A stretch of DNA of 64,000 nucleotides from UBA1801 sp035353395 (GTDB lineage: Bacteria > Acidobacteriota > Holophagae > Holophagales > Holophagaceae). Under the pieces are notes generated by a model, which saw nothing but the letters and a program-made list of their open reading frames with translations, was not told the DNA's origin and ran no database searches. Below are positions 10,237-19,300 of the stretch, piece by piece. Every line of letters begins with the position of its first letter. Within the stretch, counting starts at the first letter, position 1. The stretch spans positions 62,001 to 126,000 of the forward strand of contig DAOPZL010000001.1 in assembly GCA_035353395.1 (NCBI GenBank). The letters are read 5' to 3'. A program made the translations under genes and the position numbers.

Positions 10237-10430
10237 GGGTTCCTCCTGGAGTCCGGGCGTCAGCAGCGGGGCCCAAGTCTTGGCGCGCCCAACCTTGGCG
10301 ATGAAGCCTGCATGCTTTCCTGCTTTCCCGTTCGATTGTAGTCTACAGGTCATCCCCGTCTTCAGCGCTCGTGGTCATACCCGCGGGCAGGGTGCTCGGA
10401 CCAGGCAACCTCTTTGTCGAAGGAGTTCTC

Positions 10431-10751
10431 GTGAGTCAGAAGACCATCCGCAAGCCAGACGCGAACCCGATCGTCGCCGCGCTGCTCACCTGGTTCATCT
10501 TCGGGCTGGGCCATCTCATCATCAACGGCCAGCAGCGCAAGTGGCTCTTCACGCTCATCGCCACGCTGGTGGGCTCCTGCCTGTGCTTCCTGCCCGGCAT
10601 CATCCTCGGGATCCTCAGCGTGGTGGACGCCTACATGACTGCCGAGCGCCTGCACGCGGGCGAGGAGATCGGGGAGAACGAGTATTCCCTGCCTGCCCTC
10701 TTCAAGATCATCAACATGGTCGACAAGGAAGCCACCTGCTCCAAGGCTTGA
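10431..10751 (+). CDS. Small multi-pass membrane protein, TM2-domain-like
   Basis: A 106-residue inner-membrane protein. The start is GTG at 10431, preceded by AAGGAG. A short polar N-terminus leads to a hydrophobic segment with the Gly-rich turn LTWFIFGLGHLIINGQ. A second helix FTLIATLVGSCLCFL and a third IILGILSVVDAYMTA follow, and then a charged tail containing GEEIGENEY. The short loop between hydrophobic hairpins and the trailing DAY are typical of TM2-type domains. No function can be assigned. A very strong GC hairpin follows the stop codon. Confidence 0.75.
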   Translation: MSQKTIRKPDANPIVAALLTWFIFGLGHLIINGQQRKWLFTLIATLVGSCLCFLPGIILGILSVVDAYMTAERLHAGEEIGENEYSLPALFKIINMVDKEATCSKA

Positions 10752-10764
10752 GTCTCGCCGTCCG

Positions 10765-10801
10765 CCGGGCCGTGCCGCGCCCTGGGCGCGGCCTGGCCCG
10801 G
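10765..10801 (+). terminator. Strong GC hairpin after the small membrane protein gene
   Basis: Two nested stems: ccgggcc (10765-10771) pairs with ggcccgg (10795-10801), and gccgcgc (10774-10780) pairs with gcgcggc (10786-10792). They are separated by a 2x2 internal loop and closed by a 5-nt loop. There is no T-tract. It lies between two co-directional genes and probably works as a terminator or attenuator ahead of the S15-family gene. Confidence 0.6.
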
Positions 10802-10828
10802 TCTGCCCGCACGGGAGAGCCGGGCGCC

Positions 10829-12682
10829 ATGGGCCTCGTCCGCCCCATGGGGAAGGTCGTCCGGATCCTCCTCCCGGCCGCCTGCTCTCTCGCGCTCCTG
10901 GCCCAGGGCAGCGAGTGGATCCAGGGCCACTACCTGAAGCGGGAATGCATGGTGCCCATGCGGGACGGGACGGAACTCTTCACGGCGATCTACTCGCCCC
11001 GGTTCTCCGGGCCCTGTCCCATCCTGGTCAAGCGGACGCCCTACGGCGTCGCGCCCTATGGACGGGAGTCCTTCCCCGAGGACCTGGGACCTTCCCCTGG
11101 GTTCGCGGAAAAGAAGTTCATCTTCGTCTACCAGGACGTGCGGGGCCGGGGGATGAGCCGGGGCGAGTTCGTGGACATGACGCCCCAGCGGCCGAAACAT
11201 TCCGGGCCTTTCGATACCGACGAGAGCACGGACGCCTATGACACCGTCCAGTGGCTCCTGGACCATGTGCGTGGCCACAACGGCAAGGTGGGGCTGTGGG
11301 GCGCCAGCTATCCCGGCTTCTATGCCGCCGCGGGCCTGATCGACGCCCACCCCGCCGTGGTGGCCTGCTCCCCCCAGGCGCCGACCATGGACTGGTTCAC
11401 CGGGGACGACTTCCACCGGAACGGCGCCCTCTGGCTGCCGCACTTCTTCGACTTCATCGCCTGGTTCGGGCTGCCCCGGCCGAAGCCGACGACGAACGCC
11501 AGGCCCGCCGGGTTCAACTACGGCACCGACGACGGCTATGCCTTCTACCTGGCCCTCGGCCCCCTCGCCAACGTGAACGCCAGGTACTTCCACGGCAAGA
11601 TCTCCTTCTGGAACGAGGTGATGGCCCACGGGACCCGGGACGCCTTCTGGAAGGCGCGCGACCTCCGCCCCCATCTCCGGGACATCCGCCCCGCGGTCCT
11701 GCTGGTGGGCGGCTGGTTCGACGCGGAGAATCTCTTCGGATCGCTGGAGGCCTTCAAGGCCCTGGCCTCCCAGAGCCCCGCCACGCCCCTGACGCTGGTG
11801 ATGGGGCCCTGGTACCACGGCGCCTGGTCCTACGATTCGGGGCGCCGGCTCGGCAAGGTGGATTTCGGCTCCAGCACCTCGGACTTCTACCGGAAGACCG
11901 TGGAGCTGCCCTTCTTCATGCACCACCTGAAGGGCGCGCCCGACCCGGAGCTGCCCCGGGCGCTCCTGTTCCAGACGGGAGCCAACCGCTGGGAACGCTT
12001 CGACGCCTGGCCCCCCAGGTCGGTCCGGACGGCCCGGATGTACTTCCAGCCGGGATGGGGGCTTTCCCAGCTGCCGCCCCGCGAGTCCGGGGGGGCGGAC
12101 GAGTTCGTCAGCGATCCCGCGGATCCGGTGCCCTTCTGGGAAGGCACCGACCTCGAGATGCCCGTCGAGTACATGACCGCGGACCAGCGCTTCGCCTCGG
12201 CCAGGAGGGACGTGCTGACGTACAGGTCCGAGCCCCTGAAGGTGGACCTGACGGTGGCGGGGCCCATCCGGGTGCACCTGGACGTGAGCACCACGGGCAC
12301 GGATGCCGACTGGGTCGTGAAGGTCATCGACGAGCATCCGGACGCCGGCGATCCTCTGCCCGGCTATCAACAGCTGGTGCGGGGCGAGGTGATGCGGGGC
12401 AAGTTCCGGAACAGCCTCGAGTTCCCGGAGCCGTTCACGCCCGGCCAGCCCACGGTCGTGGCGTGGTCCCTCAACGACGTGTTCCACACCTTCCGGAAGG
12501 GGCACCGCCTCACGGTCCAGGTGCAGAGCAGCTGGTTCCCGATGATGGACCGCAATCCCCAGGTGTTCACCGACATCTACCGCGCCAGGGCGGAGGACTT
12601 CAAGCCCGCGAAGCACCGGCTGAACCACTCGGCCGGCCTGCCTTCCTCCCTCGAGCTGCCGGTCCTGGAACCCGGCGAGTGA
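10829..12682 (+). CDS. CocE/NonD-family serine hydrolase (X-Pro dipeptidyl-peptidase S15-like), secreted
   Basis: A 617-residue alpha/beta hydrolase of the CocE/PepX type, which cleaves acyl esters or X-Pro dipeptides. A hydrophobic signal-like segment (ILLPAACSLALLAQG) near residues 12-27 points to export. The nucleophile elbow is GASYPGF, with Ser in the G-x-S-Y-x-G context. The acid lies in LVGGWFDAENLF and the catalytic His in GPWYHGAW. A C-terminal beta-sandwich jelly roll of the PepX_C type follows (VAGPIRVHLDVSTTG, TDADWVVKVID). The ATG at 10829 has GGAGAG upstream. It lies on the same strand as the yejABEF importer with one divergent gene between. The exact substrate is unknown: peptidase, glutaryl-7-ACA acylase-like or esterase. 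Confidence 0.88.
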   Translation: MGLVRPMGKVVRILLPAACSLALLAQGSEWIQGHYLKRECMVPMRDGTELFTAIYSPRFSGPCPILVKRTPYGVAPYGRESFPEDLGPSPGFAEKKFIFVYQDVRGRGMSRGEFVDMTPQRPKHSGPFDTDESTDAYDTVQWLLDHVRGHNGKVGLWGASYPGFYAAAGLIDAHPAVVACSPQAPTMDWFTGDDFHRNGALWLPHFFDFIAWFGLPRPKPTTNARPAGFNYGTDDGYAFYLALGPLANVNARYFHGKISFWNEVMAHGTRDAFWKARDLRPHLRDIRPAVLLVGGWFDAENLFGSLEAFKALASQSPATPLTLVMGPWYHGAWSYDSGRRLGKVDFGSSTSDFYRKTVELPFFMHHLKGAPDPELPRALLFQTGANRWERFDAWPPRSVRTARMYFQPGWGLSQLPPRESGGADEFVSDPADPVPFWEGTDLEMPVEYMTADQRFASARRDVLTYRSEPLKVDLTVAGPIRVHLDVSTTGTDADWVVKVIDEHPDAGDPLPGYQQLVRGEVMRGKFRNSLEFPEPFTPGQPTVVAWSLNDVFHTFRKGHRLTVQVQSSWFPMMDRNPQVFTDIYRARAEDFKPAKHRLNHSAGLPSSLELPVLEPGE

Positions 12683-12688
12683 AGGGGA

Positions 12689-13576
12689 TCAAGCCTTCCT
12701 GAGGAAGCGCCACTGGGTCTGCTCCGTGAGGATTCCGGCGAAGATGATCAGGCAGCCCATGAACATCTTGAAGGTCAGGTGCTCGTGGAGGTAGAGCACG
12801 GCGAACACCCCGCCGAAGGCCGTCTCCAGGGTCAGGATCAGGGCCGTGCTGGTGGAGGACAGGAACTTCTGGGCGATGTTCTGGACCGTGAAGGCGATGA
12901 CCGTGGTGACGATCACCAGGTAGGCCAGCGCCTTCCAGAGCTTCGGCGTCATATCGAGGTCGAAGGACTCGAACGTGCCCGTCAGGACGATGAAACCCAC
13001 GGTCGTCAGCGCGAACTGGATGATCGTCGAGGCGATGGGATCCTGGTCCCTGCCCAGCCGCTCGATGGCCACCATGTGGCAGGCATAGGCCATGGAGGAC
13101 AGGAGCGAGAGCAGGTCGCCCTTGTTCACCGTGAAGCTACCGTTCAGGGTCAGCAGGGCGATCCCCACCGTGGCCAGCGCCGCGCCCCCGACGGCGTACC
13201 GGCCGGGCCGGCGGCCGCTGATGATCCAGACCAGGAAGGGCACAAAGATCACGTTCGCCCCCACCAGGAAGGACTGGTTCGAGGCCGTGGTGTACTTGAT
13301 CCCCAGCACCAGGCAGGTGAAGGCCGCCGCGAGGAAGGAGCCGATGACCAGGCTGTTCCGGACATGGCGCTTCGTCGCGTGCCTCAGCCGGTGGCCGAAG
13401 ATCAGGGACAGCAGGACCGTGGACCACCCGAACCTCAGCAGCATCAGGGTGAAGGGCGGGACGGTGTCGATGATGTCCTTGATGATCGAGAAGCTGGTGC
13501 CCCAGCTCAGGGCCACGAGCCCGAGGGCAGTTGCTGCGATAAGGGTTCTTCTGTCCCGGATAGGCATCGATTCCAC
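12689..13576 (-). CDS. EamA/DMT-family transporter
   Basis: A 295-residue inner-membrane permease with ten predicted helices arranged as two EamA repeats. The first begins LGLVALSWGTSFSIIKDII, with the conserved W-G-x-x-F motif. The second begins GDLLSLLSSMAYACHMVAI. Members export metabolites such as amino acids, purines or nucleotide sugars, and nothing here fixes the substrate. The start is ATG at 13576, or alternatively 13567. It is convergent with the S15 hydrolase (6-bp gap) and divergent from yejA. Confidence 0.88.
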   Translation of the reverse strand: MESMPIRDRRTLIAATALGLVALSWGTSFSIIKDIIDTVPPFTLMLLRFGWSTVLLSLIFGHRLRHATKRHVRNSLVIGSFLAAAFTCLVLGIKYTTASNQSFLVGANVIFVPFLVWIISGRRPGRYAVGGAALATVGIALLTLNGSFTVNKGDLLSLLSSMAYACHMVAIERLGRDQDPIASTIIQFALTTVGFIVLTGTFESFDLDMTPKLWKALAYLVIVTTVIAFTVQNIAQKFLSSTSTALILTLETAFGGVFAVLYLHEHLTFKMFMGCLIIFAGILTEQTQWRFLRKA

Positions 13577-13682
13577 GCGGTCTTGTTCGGGTTCGCTGTC
13601 CGCCGCGGTCAGGGAACGGAGAACCGGAATATTCGATTCTACCGGATCCGGCCATGAACGCGGGATCTGGCAGAATCAGGGC

Positions 13683-15515
13683 ATGACCTGTCGCACGTCG
13701 ACCCGGAAACCGATGGCATTTCGATGGCTTCTCGCCGGCCTCCTACTGGTGGCCGGCCCCTCCCGCCTCGGCGCGGCCCACGCCTTTTCGCAATTCGGGG
13801 ACATCAAGTACCCGCCCGGGTTCCATCATTTCGAGTGGGTCAACCCGGAGGCGCCCAAGGGGGGCGAGCTCACCCTGGTGGCGCCCACGCGGATCACGCA
13901 GTTCGACAAGTACAATCCCTTCACCCTGAAGGGCGTCTCGCCTCCGGGCCTGGGCGAGCTGATGTTCGAGACGCTGTTGGCGGGAACCTACGACGAGCCG
14001 ACGACGGCCTACGGGCTGCTGGCCGAGGATATCCAGGTCCCCGCGAACAGGCTCTCCGCGACCTTCCGCCTGAACCCCGCCGCGCGCTTCACCAACGGGA
14101 AGCCGGTCCTGGCCGCGGACGTCAAGTACAGCTTCGACACGATCACGGGGAAGCTGTCCCACCCCGCCTACCGGGCCTATTTCGCGGACGTGAAGGCCGC
14201 GGTGGTGCTGGGGGAGCGCCTCATCCGCTTCGACTTCAGGCGCCCGAGCGCCGAGCTGCCCCTGGTGGTGGGCGGGGGGCTGCCGGTCTTCAGCCGCGAC
14301 TGGGGCCAGGGCAAGCCCTTCGACCAGATCGTCACGGACGAACCCATCGCCAGCGGCCCCTACCGGATCCACCGGGTGAACTTCGGGAGGGACATCACCT
14401 ACCGGCGGGATCCCGGCTACTGGGCGCGGGATCTCAACGTGCGGCGGGGGCGGTACAACTTCGACCTGGTCACCTACAAGATCTACAAGGACAACACCGC
14501 CCAGACGGAGGCCTTCAAGGCCGGAGAGTTCGACTACATCGAGGTGTTCTCCGCCCGGGAATGGGCGCGCACCTACACCGGGCCCAAGTTCCGCTCCGGC
14601 CAGCTCGTCCGCAGGAATCTCGCGAGCCGCAACGCGGCCGACTTCCAGGGATTCCTCATCAACACCCGCCGGGAGAGGCTCGCGGACGCCCGGGTGCGCC
14701 GCGCCCTCGTGCTGGCCATGGACTTCGAGTGGATGAACCGGCAGTTCTTCTACAACACCTACACCCGCACGAGGGGGCTCTTCGACGCGACCGACTTCGA
14801 GGCCAAGGGCCTTCCCGGGAAGGACGAGCTGGCGGTGCTGGAACCCTTGAGATCCAGGCTGGACCCCCGCGTCTTCACGCAGCCGGTGCCCCTGCCGCCG
14901 TCGACCAATCCCCCGGGGAGCCTGAGGGCCAACCTGCGGGAGGCCAAGAACCTGCTGGCCCAGGCCGGCTGGACCGTGCGGGACGGCGCCCTCCGCAACG
15001 CCAAGGGCGAGGTGTTCACCCTCGAGTTCCTGGACAGCCAGGGCACGCTGGGCCGGATCGTGACGCCCTACATGCAGGCGCTCGCCAAGCTCGGGATCGA
15101 CTGCAGCTACCGGGAAGTGGACTTCGCCCTGCTGCAGAAGCGCCTGGACGTCTTCGACTACGACCTGACCAGCATCCGGATCCCGGGCACGGAAGCGCCC
15201 GGAAGCGAACTGAAGGACCGGCTCATGTCGGCCTCGGCCGGTGTCGAAGGGTCCAGCAACCTGATGGGCATCAAGGACCCGGCGGTGGACGCCCTCGTCT
15301 CGCTGGCGGTCGCGTCGAACACCCGGCCGGAACTGGCGGCGCGCCTGAAGGCCCTCGACCGGGTGGTGCGCCACGGCTGCTACTTCGTGCCTGAATGGTC
15401 CAGCAACGCCTTCCGCATCAGCTACCGGGCCGGGAAGTTCGAGGAACCGAAGGTGGCGCCGAAGTATTTCCAGCCGGAAGGCTGGGTGGTGTCCACCTGG
15501 TGGGCGAAGCACTAG
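13683..15515 (+). CDS. yejA: Periplasmic peptide/microcin-C-type binding protein YejA
   Basis: A 610-residue SBP_bac_5-family solute-binding protein that delivers oligopeptides to the YejBEF permease. Residues 1-34 form a signal peptide (FRWLLAGLLLVAG... ending near AAHA). The mature part begins FSQFGDIKYPPGFHHFEWVN, a typical YejA N-terminus. Characteristic stretches include YSFDTITG, ASGPYRI and EAFKAGEFDYIEV. The ATG at 13683 has only a weak CAGGG upstream. The following permeases start 9 bp downstream, giving an A-B-E-F operon in the Escherichia coli order. Length is normal for YejA. Confidence 0.93.
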   Translation: MTCRTSTRKPMAFRWLLAGLLLVAGPSRLGAAHAFSQFGDIKYPPGFHHFEWVNPEAPKGGELTLVAPTRITQFDKYNPFTLKGVSPPGLGELMFETLLAGTYDEPTTAYGLLAEDIQVPANRLSATFRLNPAARFTNGKPVLAADVKYSFDTITGKLSHPAYRAYFADVKAAVVLGERLIRFDFRRPSAELPLVVGGGLPVFSRDWGQGKPFDQIVTDEPIASGPYRIHRVNFGRDITYRRDPGYWARDLNVRRGRYNFDLVTYKIYKDNTAQTEAFKAGEFDYIEVFSAREWARTYTGPKFRSGQLVRRNLASRNAADFQGFLINTRRERLADARVRRALVLAMDFEWMNRQFFYNTYTRTRGLFDATDFEAKGLPGKDELAVLEPLRSRLDPRVFTQPVPLPPSTNPPGSLRANLREAKNLLAQAGWTVRDGALRNAKGEVFTLEFLDSQGTLGRIVTPYMQALAKLGIDCSYREVDFALLQKRLDVFDYDLTSIRIPGTEAPGSELKDRLMSASAGVEGSSNLMGIKDPAVDALVSLAVASNTRPELAARLKALDRVVRHGCYFVPEWSSNAFRISYRAGKFEEPKVAPKYFQPEGWVVSTWWAKH

Positions 15516-15524
15516 GAGGAAGCC

Positions 15525-16565
15525 ATGTGGTCCTACATCCTGAAGCGGCTCCTGCTGATGATCCCGACCCTCTTCGGCATCATGGCCATCACCTTCGCCG
15601 TGATCCAGTTCGTGCCCGGCGGCCCCGTGGAGCAGATGGTCTCCCAGCTCCAGGGACGGAACGCCGGGGGCGAGGGGCCCAGCGCGGCCGGGGTGGGCTA
15701 CCGGGGCCGCCAGGGGGTGGACGCGGAGCGCATCGCGGAGATCAGGACCCTGTACGGCTTCGACAAGCCGGCCTCCCAGCGCTTCGCCCAGACCATGGGG
15801 CAGTTCGCCCGCTTCGACCTGGGCCGGAGCTTCTTCCACAACAAGGGGGTCTGGCAGCTGATCCGCGAGAAGCTGCCGGTCTCCATCTCCCTGGGCATGT
15901 GGACGTTCTTCCTCACCTACCTCGTCTCGGTGCCCCTGGGCATCGCCAAGGCCGTGCGGGCGGGCACGCGCTTCGACGCGGCCACCACCTTCCTGGTGCT
16001 GCTGGGCTACGCCATCCCCAGCTTCGTGATGGGCGTGCTGCTGATGGTGGCCTTCGCGGGAGGCTCCTGGGTCCAGTGGTTCCCCTTGCGGGGGCTGACG
16101 TCCATGAACTGGGACCAGCTCTCCGCCATGGGCAAGGTGATGGACTACCTCTGGCACATCGTCCTGCCCATCACGGCCATGGTGCTCGGCAGCTTCGCCG
16201 TCATCAGCATCATGACGAAGAATTCCGTGCTGGAGGAGATCCACAAGCAGTACGTCCTCACGGCCAGGGCGAAGGGGGCGAGCGAGCGGTCCGTGATGTG
16301 GCGCCACGTCTTCCGCAACGCCCTGATCCCGATCATGACGGGATTCCCCGCGGCCTTCGTGGGCGCCTTCTTCTCCAGCTCCCTCCTCATCGAGACGCTG
16401 TTCTCCCTGGACGGGCTGGGCCTCCTCTCCTACGAGTCCGTCATCCGCCGCGACTACCCGGTGGTGCTCGGGAGCCTCTTCTTCTTCACCCTGATCGGGC
16501 TCGTCACGACGCTGATCCGGGACCTCAGCTACCTCTGGGTGGACCCCCGGGTGAAGTATGACTGA
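15525..16565 (+). CDS. yejB: Peptide ABC transporter permease YejB
   Basis: A 346-residue inner-membrane permease of the DppB/OppB superfamily. The N-terminal MWSYILKRLLLMIPTLFGI and FAVIQFVPGGPVEQM are typical. A YejB-type insert follows (residues ~40-70, Gly-rich). The EAA loop (VLTARAKGASERSVMWRHVF) lies near residues 245-265 and contacts the ATPase. Five to six helices are visible. The ribosome binding site is AGGAGG ahead of the ATG. The stop overlaps the yejE start by 8 bp. Confidence 0.95.
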   Translation: MWSYILKRLLLMIPTLFGIMAITFAVIQFVPGGPVEQMVSQLQGRNAGGEGPSAAGVGYRGRQGVDAERIAEIRTLYGFDKPASQRFAQTMGQFARFDLGRSFFHNKGVWQLIREKLPVSISLGMWTFFLTYLVSVPLGIAKAVRAGTRFDAATTFLVLLGYAIPSFVMGVLLMVAFAGGSWVQWFPLRGLTSMNWDQLSAMGKVMDYLWHIVLPITAMVLGSFAVISIMTKNSVLEEIHKQYVLTARAKGASERSVMWRHVFRNALIPIMTGFPAAFVGAFFSSSLLIETLFSLDGLGLLSYESVIRRDYPVVLGSLFFFTLIGLVTTLIRDLSYLWVDPRVKYD

Positions 16566-17607
16566 GGGCGCCTCCCAGAACCCCTGGCGCCGGGCCTGGC
16601 GGCGCTTCAAGGCGAACCGGATGGGCTACCGCAGCCTGCAGGCCTTCCTGGTGCTCTTCTGCCTGAGCCTCTTCGCGGAGGTGCTCTCCAACGACAAGCC
16701 CCTGCTGGTCCGCTACGAGGGCAGGTGGTACGTGCCCATCGTCCGCAACCACCCCGAGACCACCTTCGGGGGAGACTTCCTGACGCCCACCGACTATCTG
16801 GATCCCTTCATCCGGGAGCAGCTCGCCCGTCCAGGGAACTTCGCGGTCTTCCCGCCGAACCACTACCACCACGGCACCATCAACTACTTCTCCCGGGAGC
16901 CCAACCCCGCGCCGCCCAGCCGGGAGAACTGGCTGGGGACCGACGACCGGGGCCGGGACCTGGCCGCCCGCCTGCTCTACGGCTTCAGGCTCTCCGTGCT
17001 CTTCGCCCTGGCGGTGACCGTCGTCTGCACCTTGATGGGGGTGGTCTACGGCGCCATCCAGGGCTACTTCGCGGGCTGGACGGACATCGCCATGGAACGC
17101 CTGGTGGAGATCTGGGGGGCCATGCCGACCCTCTACCTGCTGATCATCTTCTCGGCCTTCTTCTCGCCCAGCGTGGGGCTCCTCGTGGCCCTCATCTCGG
17201 CGTTCGGCTGGCTGGGGATCGCCGCCTACGTGCGGGCCGAGTTCCTCAAGAACCGGACCCTGGACTACGTGCGCGCCGCCAAGGCCCTGGGCCAGCGCAA
17301 CCGCGTCATCATCTTCCGGCACATCCTCCCCAACAGCCTCACCCCCGTGATCACCCTGGTCCCCTTCGAGATGGCCGGGGCCATCGGCGCCCTCACCAGC
17401 CTCGACTTCCTGGGCCTGGGCGTGCCCCCGGGGACCCCCAGCCTGGGCGAGTTGCTGGCCCAGGGGAAGAACAATCTCGACGCCTGGTGGATCTCCGTCG
17501 CCACGTTCCTGGTCCTGGTCGTCACGCTGGTGCTGCTCATCCTGGTCGGCGACGCCCTGCGGGACGCCCTGGACCCCCGGAAGGAGATCGCGGAGGAGGC
17601 GCCATGA
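16558..17607 (+). CDS. yejE: Peptide ABC transporter permease YejE
   Basis: A 349-residue DppC-type permease. It begins with the short cytoplasmic NPWRRAWRRFKANRMGYRSL and a first transmembrane helix. A long periplasmic loop is typical of YejE. The LGTDDRGRDLAARLLYGFR motif and the EAA loop (YVRAAKALGQRNRVIIFRHI) follow. It overlaps yejB by 8 bp and yejF by 4 bp (ATGA), indicating tight translational coupling in one operon. Confidence 0.95.
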   Translation: MTEGASQNPWRRAWRRFKANRMGYRSLQAFLVLFCLSLFAEVLSNDKPLLVRYEGRWYVPIVRNHPETTFGGDFLTPTDYLDPFIREQLARPGNFAVFPPNHYHHGTINYFSREPNPAPPSRENWLGTDDRGRDLAARLLYGFRLSVLFALAVTVVCTLMGVVYGAIQGYFAGWTDIAMERLVEIWGAMPTLYLLIIFSAFFSPSVGLLVALISAFGWLGIAAYVRAEFLKNRTLDYVRAAKALGQRNRVIIFRHILPNSLTPVITLVPFEMAGAIGALTSLDFLGLGVPPGTPSLGELLAQGKNNLDAWWISVATFLVLVVTLVLLILVGDALRDALDPRKEIAEEAP

Positions 17608-19178
17608 ACCTGCTGGAGGTCAGGGACCTGTCGATCAGCTTCGGGCGCCGCCGGGTGGTGGACCGCGTCTCCTTCAGTGTCGGCGCGGGCGAGAAGCTGG
17701 CCCTGGTGGGCGAGTCCGGTTCCGGGAAGACGGTCACGGCCCTCTCGACCCTGCGCCTGCTGGAGGGAGCCCGCCTCGAGGGCAGCGTCCGCTTCGAGGG
17801 CCGGGAGGTGCTGGCCATGGACCCGGAGGAGCTGCACGCCCTGCGGGGCAACGAGATCGCCGTCATCTTCCAGGAACCCATGACCGCCCTGAACCCGGTC
17901 ATGACCATCGGCGCCCAGATCGTGGAGGCCATCCGCCTGCACCGGTCGGCAACCCTGCCCCAGGCCCGGGAACTGGCCATCGAAGGCCTGCGCGGCGTCG
18001 GGGTCGCCGAGCCCGAGCGGCGCGTGGACAGCTATCCCCACCAGCTCTCCGGCGGCCAGCGCCAGCGCGCCATGATCGCCATGGCCCTGGCCTGCGAGCC
18101 CCGGCTCCTCATCGCCGACGAGCCCACCACGGCCCTGGACGTGAGCATCCGCCACCAGATCCTGGACCTGCTGGACGCCCTCCGGCGGGAGCGGAACCTC
18201 GCCATCCTGATGATCACCCACGACCTGAACCTGGTGCGCCGCTTCGCCGATCGGGTGGCGGTGATGGAGCGCGGCGTCCTCGTGGAGCAGGGGGAGACCG
18301 CCCGGATCATGCAGGCGCCGGAACACCCCTACACCCGGAAGCTCATCGACAGCCGCGCGGCGCGCGAGGTGGGCGAGCCGGGGAAGGGCCGCCTCCTGGA
18401 AGGGCGGGATGTCCGCGTGGACTTTCCCGTGCCGAGGCCGGGCATCCAGGGGTGGTTCTCGAAGGGGCGGTTCACCGCCGTCCAGGGCGCCACCTTCGAC
18501 CTGGCGCCCGGAGAGACCCTGGGGGTGATCGGAGAATCCGGTTCCGGCAAGACCTCCCTGGCCCTGGCCCTCCTGGACCTGGTGGCGGCCACCGGGGAGA
18601 TCAAGCTCGAGGGGCAGAGCTGGGCCGGCCTCGGCGCGGCGCAGAAGCGCGACCTGCGCAGCCGGATGCAGGTGGTCTTCCAGGATCCCTTCTCCTCCCT
18701 CTCGCCCCGCTTGACGATCCAGCAGATCGTGGGCGAGGGGCTGGAGATCCACGAGCCGTCCCTGGGGCCGGAGGCCCGGCGGGCGCGGGTGATGCGGGCG
18801 CTGGAGGACGTGGGCCTCATCGAGGAGGGCAGGACCGAGCCGCTGCTGGACCGCTATCCCCACGAATTCTCCGGGGGTCAGCGCCAGCGCATCGCCATCG
18901 CCCGGGCCCTCATCGTGGATCCCCGCGTGGTGGTCCTGGACGAGCCCACCAGCTCCCTGGACGTCACCATCCAGAAGCAGGTGCTCCAGCTCCTCGCGCA
19001 GCTGCAGCGGCGCCACGGCCTCGCCTACGTGCTGGTCACCCACGACATCGACGTGGTGCGCGCCATGGCCCACCGGGTCCTGGTCATGAAGGACGGCCAG
19101 GTCGTGGAGGCGGGCCCCGTGGACCAGGTCCTGACCCATCCGCGGTCCGAGTACACGAAAGAACTGATGCTGGCCTGA
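17604..19178 (+). CDS. yejF: Peptide ABC transporter ATPase YejF (fused double ATPase)
   Basis: A 524-residue protein with two complete ABC ATPase domains, the normal YejF architecture. Domain 1 (~residues 1-255) has Walker A GESGSGKTV, signature LSGGQRQRAM and Walker B LLIADEPT. Domain 2 (~270-524) has GESGSGKTS, SGGQRQRIAIA and VVLDEPTSSLD. Each half energises one side of the YejBE channel. The ATG overlaps the yejE stop. The stop is 19 bp before the assembly gap, so anything downstream in the operon is invisible. Confidence 0.95.
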   Translation: MNLLEVRDLSISFGRRRVVDRVSFSVGAGEKLALVGESGSGKTVTALSTLRLLEGARLEGSVRFEGREVLAMDPEELHALRGNEIAVIFQEPMTALNPVMTIGAQIVEAIRLHRSATLPQARELAIEGLRGVGVAEPERRVDSYPHQLSGGQRQRAMIAMALACEPRLLIADEPTTALDVSIRHQILDLLDALRRERNLAILMITHDLNLVRRFADRVAVMERGVLVEQGETARIMQAPEHPYTRKLIDSRAAREVGEPGKGRLLEGRDVRVDFPVPRPGIQGWFSKGRFTAVQGATFDLAPGETLGVIGESGSGKTSLALALLDLVAATGEIKLEGQSWAGLGAAQKRDLRSRMQVVFQDPFSSLSPRLTIQQIVGEGLEIHEPSLGPEARRARVMRALEDVGLIEEGRTEPLLDRYPHEFSGGQRQRIAIARALIVDPRVVVLDEPTSSLDVTIQKQVLQLLAQLQRRHGLAYVLVTHDIDVVRAMAHRVLVMKDGQVVEAGPVDQVLTHPRSEYTKELMLA

Positions 19179-19184
19179 GGATGG

Positions 19185-19197
19185 AACCGCGAAAATG
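19185..19197 (+). repeat. Left end of an inverted repeat element at the gap edge (copy B)
   Basis: The sequence aaccgcgaaaatg directly before the run of N matches the first bases of copies A (4704) and C (27747), including the ggaaccgcgaa flank of copy C. The rest is lost in the gap. A repeated palindromic element at this point would explain why the assembly broke here. Confidence 0.55.
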
Positions 19198-19297
19198 NNN
19201 NNNNNNNNNNNNNNNNNNNNNNNNNNNNNNNNNNNNNNNNNNNNNNNNNNNNNNNNNNNNNNNNNNNNNNNNNNNNNNNNNNNNNNNNNNNNNNNNN
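19198..19297. other. Assembly gap (100 N)
   Basis: A run of exactly 100 undetermined bases, the conventional placeholder for a scaffold join of unknown true size. It separates yejF from the stop codon of the MacB/LolD-type ATPase, which lies only three bases past the gap. Genes may be missing here, for example the permease partner of that ATPase. Confidence 0.98.
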
Positions 19298-19300
19298 GGC

